Shown here piece after piece: positions 6,853 through 8,440 of a stretch of DNA of 8,440 nt. Each line of letters begins with the position of its first letter. Within the stretch, counting starts at the first letter, position 1. A program made the translations under genes and the position numbers. Source of the stretch: DASUFI01 sp036274635. Its GTDB lineage: Bacteria; Planctomycetota; B15-G4. The stretch lies in NCBI GenBank assembly GCA_036274635.1, contig DASUFI010000140.1, positions 1 to 8,440 on the forward strand. The letters run 5' to 3'. The notes beneath the pieces are model-generated. The model was not told the DNA's origin and did not search any database. It worked only from the letters and a program-made list of their open reading frames with translations.

Positions 6853-8062
6853 GCGCGCTCCCTCCGCCGACCCGCCGCTCGAGCTCCGCGCGCAGCAGGA
6901 AGGCGCCGTCGACCACGACGGTCTCGCCCTCCGAGACGCCCGAGAGGATCTCCACCTGGCCGCCGAGCTCGCGACCACGCCCGATGGGCCGGCAGGTGAA
7001 GCGCCCCTCGCCCGCCGGCTGGAAGACGCACCATCCGTCCTCGTGCCGCTGCACCGCGGCGGCGGGGACCACGAGCATCTCGCCGGCGCCCTCCAGGGGC
7101 AGCGCGGCGGAGCCCGACAGGCCCGGGCGCAGGCGGCCGTCGGGGTTGGCGAGCTCGACGCGCACGGGCACGGTGCGCGTGCCGGCGTCCACCTCCGCGC
7201 CGATCCACGCGACGCGGCCCGTCAGCGCGACACCCGGCAGCGCGGGCAGCAGCACGTCGGCGGTGGCGCCGAGGCGCACGCGCAGCGCGTCGCGCTCCGC
7301 GGCGTGCACGACCAGCCACAGCGTCGCGAGATCCGCTTGGCGGAAGAGCGTCTCGCCCGGGTGCACGAAGCGCCCGACCACCGCGTCGCGCGCGAGCACG
7401 GTGCCGTCCAGCGGCGCGGCGAGGCTGAAGCGGCCGGCGGCGGCCTCGGCCCCGGCGCCGGCCTCTGGATCGGGCACGCCCAGCGACTCGAGGGCCGCAC
7501 GCGCCGCGCGCAGCATGGCGGCGGCCGCCGTCGTCTCGGCCTGCGCCGCCTCCAGCTCCTTGCGAGCGGACACGCCGCCGGTCGACAGCGCGCGCTCGCG
7601 CTCCTCCGTCGTCCGCGCGAGGCCGAGGCGCGCGTCCGCGGCGAGGTATTCGGCCCACGCGCGTCCCAGCTCCACGCTCTGCAGGTCCACCAGGGGCTGG
7701 CCGGCGGTCACGACGTCGCCCGGCGCGGCCAGCAGGCGCAGCACGCGCGCCTCCACCGGCGAGGCGATCTCGGCCACGCCGGCCTCGCTGGCGCGCAGCT
7801 CGCCCAGCGCGAGGCTGCCCACGACGTCCGCCCGCCGCTCGACCGGCGCGGTGGTCAGGCGCAGGTCGCGCCGCATCGCGGGCTCGATCTCCAGCACGCC
7901 GTCCTCGGCCGGAGCCTCGGCCGCGAGGGGCTCCGCGTGCTCGTCGGCCTGCGGCTCGTCCGGCGGCGCAGCAGAGTCCGAGCAGGCGCCCACGACGGCG
8001 CAGGCCGCGAGGAGCAGGACCGTCCGCAGACCTGCGCTGCGGGAGGAAGCGTGCGGCGTCAT
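6842..8062 (-). CDS. Periplasmic adaptor lipoprotein of heavy-metal RND efflux (CzcB/CusB family)
   Basis: Membrane fusion protein that links the RND pump to the outer-membrane channel. It has 406 residues. The N-terminus has Arg residues, a hydrophobic run at about 12-26 and a lipobox VGAC, so lipidation at C27 is likely; LAAC ending at C21 is a weaker alternative. Next comes an acidic, Pro/Ala-rich linker (about 31-57). The first lipoyl half is at about 96-130 (LLAAPGDVVTAGQPLVDL). An Ala/Glu-rich alpha-hairpin follows at about 131-195, then the second lipoyl half at about 211-245 (APLDGTVLARDAVVGRFVHPG). The beta-barrel covers about 246-325, and the membrane-proximal domain about 328-395 contains GVSEGETVVVDGAFLL, a CzcB-type ending. 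Only four Met are present (1, 63, 183, 329), so there is no CusB-like N-terminal Met cluster. C345 and C357 flank a probable beta-hairpin. The start overlaps the upstream gene's stop as ATGA, and the stop lies inside the pump gene, so all three are probably co-translated. Confidence 0.5.
   Translation of the reverse strand: MTPHASSRSAGLRTVLLLAACAVVGACSDSAAPPDEPQADEHAEPLAAEAPAEDGVLEIEPAMRRDLRLTTAPVERRADVVGSLALGELRASEAGVAEIASPVEARVLRLLAAPGDVVTAGQPLVDLQSVELGRAWAEYLAADARLGLARTTEERERALSTGGVSARKELEAAQAETTAAAAMLRAARAALESLGVPDPEAGAGAEAAAGRFSLAAPLDGTVLARDAVVGRFVHPGETLFRQADLATLWLVVHAAERDALRVRLGATADVLLPALPGVALTGRVAWIGAEVDAGTRTVPVRVELANPDGRLRPGLSGSAALPLEGAGEMLVVPAAAVQRHEDGWCVFQPAGEGRFTCRPIGRGRELGGQVEILSGVSEGETVVVDGAFLLRAELERRVGGGSAHEH
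6861..6865 (-). promoter_or_regulatory. Shine-Dalgarno of the RND pump gene
   Basis: Read on the minus strand, GGAGG (within GGAGGGAG) ends 8 nt before the ATG at 6852-6850. It sits inside the last codons of the adaptor gene. This strong, well-placed site settles the start against the upstream in-frame ATG at 6978, which would add 42 Ser/Arg-rich residues that are simply the adaptor gene read in another frame. Confidence 0.5.
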
Positions 8063-8440
8063 GGGGCGATCTCCACCAGGCGGCCGGACAGGGCCTCGAT
8101 CTGCAGCGCGGCCAGCGCGAGGTCGAGCTGGCGATCGAGCCAGGCGAGGCGCGTCGCGAGCAACTCGCGGCGCAGGGCGAGCACGTCGAGCAGGCCCAGG
8201 TCGCCGGCCTCCCAGCGCTGCAGGACGAGGCGCGTGCTCTCGTCCAGCTCGTGCGGGACGTCGCCCGCCTCCGCCGCGGCGGAGGCGAGGCCGGCGTGGA
8301 CCGCGGCGGCCGCGCGCACCTCGTTCTCCGCGGCGCGCTGTCCCGCCGCGAGCTCGCCGCGCATGCGGCTGGCGTGCGCGGCGGCCGCCGCGCGCTCGCC
8401 CTCGCCGCGGCCCGAGAGCGGCAGGCCCCCGGAGACGCCC
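8059..8440 (-). CDS. Outer-membrane efflux factor, TolC/CzcC family (5'-partial, C-terminal part)
   Basis: Outer-membrane channel subunit of the metal efflux pump. Only the last 126 residues are in the window; the frame stays open to the right edge, so the ATG at 8364 is an internal Met and not the start. The first visible residues, GVSGGLPLSGRGEGE, match the conserved strand-turn motif of the second half of CzcC/CusC-type proteins (typically G-S-x-P-L-P-L-F-x-R-x-x-G). They are followed by long Ala/Glu/Arg-rich helices. The stretch RWEAGDLGLLDVLALRRELL corresponds to the family's common (A/R)YxAGxxxLLDLLxAQRxLL element of the last tunnel helices. The protein ends soon afterwards with LVEIAP. 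The stop TGA overlaps the adaptor's ATG by 4 nt (ATGA). Family assignment is firm; the exact subtype (CzcC or CusC) cannot be told from this part. The operon promoter must lie beyond the right edge. Confidence 0.5.
   Translation of the reverse strand, partial: GVSGGLPLSGRGEGERAAAAAHASRMRGELAAGQRAAENEVRAAAAVHAGLASAAAEAGDVPHELDESTRLVLQRWEAGDLGLLDVLALRRELLATRLAWLDRQLDLALAALQIEALSGRLVEIAP
8071..8077 (-). promoter_or_regulatory. Shine-Dalgarno of the adaptor gene
   Basis: On the minus strand GGTGGAG ends 8 nt before the ATG at 8062-8060. It lies inside the last codons of the outer-membrane factor gene and supports the adaptor start that gives a proper lipoprotein signal sequence. Confidence 0.5.

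Noticed and set aside
6853..6978. N-terminal extension of the RND pump from the ATG at 6978
   Set aside because: The extra 42 residues are Ser/Arg-rich and overlap the adaptor gene out of phase. The start at 6852 has the ribosome binding site and begins the conserved N-terminus.
4504..6999. Plus-strand frame of 831 residues opposite the RND gene
   Set aside because: Gln/His/Arg-rich antisense shadow of the pump; no start context and no recognisable domain.
8059..8364. A complete 101-residue protein starting at the ATG at 8364
   Set aside because: The frame continues upstream to the edge and encodes the conserved CzcC-type LPL...G motif there, so this is the tail of a larger outer-membrane factor.

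Overview
The window is very GC-rich (well over 70 % by eye, with G or C at nearly every third codon position). It holds two unrelated, convergent gene groups. No rRNA, tRNA, mobile element or CRISPR array is visible. The producer is a Gram-negative-type (diderm) bacterium, because it encodes a tripartite envelope pump with an outer-membrane channel and a periplasmic multiheme cytochrome. High GC together with a bc-complex-style multiheme cytochrome suggests Planctomycetota or Myxococcota/Acidobacteriota-like lineages. That placement is inference, not proven by the window.

Left part (1-3608, + strand): one very large membrane-anchored octaheme c-type cytochrome. It reads, in order: an Ala/Pro-rich N-terminal segment with a repeated LKAKM-type element, a single transmembrane helix, a roughly 150-residue coiled coil with a Gly-Gly break in its middle, a cluster of heme motifs whose first three have only histidines nearby as possible distal ligands, and then a chain of class-I cytochrome c modules. 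In each of the five modules built on hemes 4-8, a CxxCH motif is paired with a downstream MP(N/T/Q)(F/L) methionine. The reading frame is open through the left edge of the window, so the true start is upstream and the first visible ATG is probably internal.

Middle (3609-3765): a short convergent intergenic region with no convincing terminator.

Right part (3766-8440, - strand): a heavy-metal efflux operon read right to left in the czcCBA order. It comprises an outer-membrane factor (its C-terminal part only, the rest lying beyond the right edge), a periplasmic adaptor lipoprotein, and a CzcA/CusA-family RND pump. The three genes overlap (4 nt and 11 nt), which implies translational coupling. 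Together they would form a pump spanning inner membrane, periplasm and outer membrane that exports metal cations using the proton gradient. The pump mixes signatures: its transmembrane proton-relay region looks CusA-like, but the three methionines of the Cu/Ag site in CusA are replaced by residues that look CzcA-like. Its metal is therefore left open, with divalent cations favoured.

The most unusual item is the octaheme cytochrome with its coiled-coil stalk and string of heme modules. The efflux operon is a recognisable family with some odd residues.

[Form note: the original answer gave no feature confidence values; the uniform 0.5 is a placeholder required by the schema, not an estimate.]
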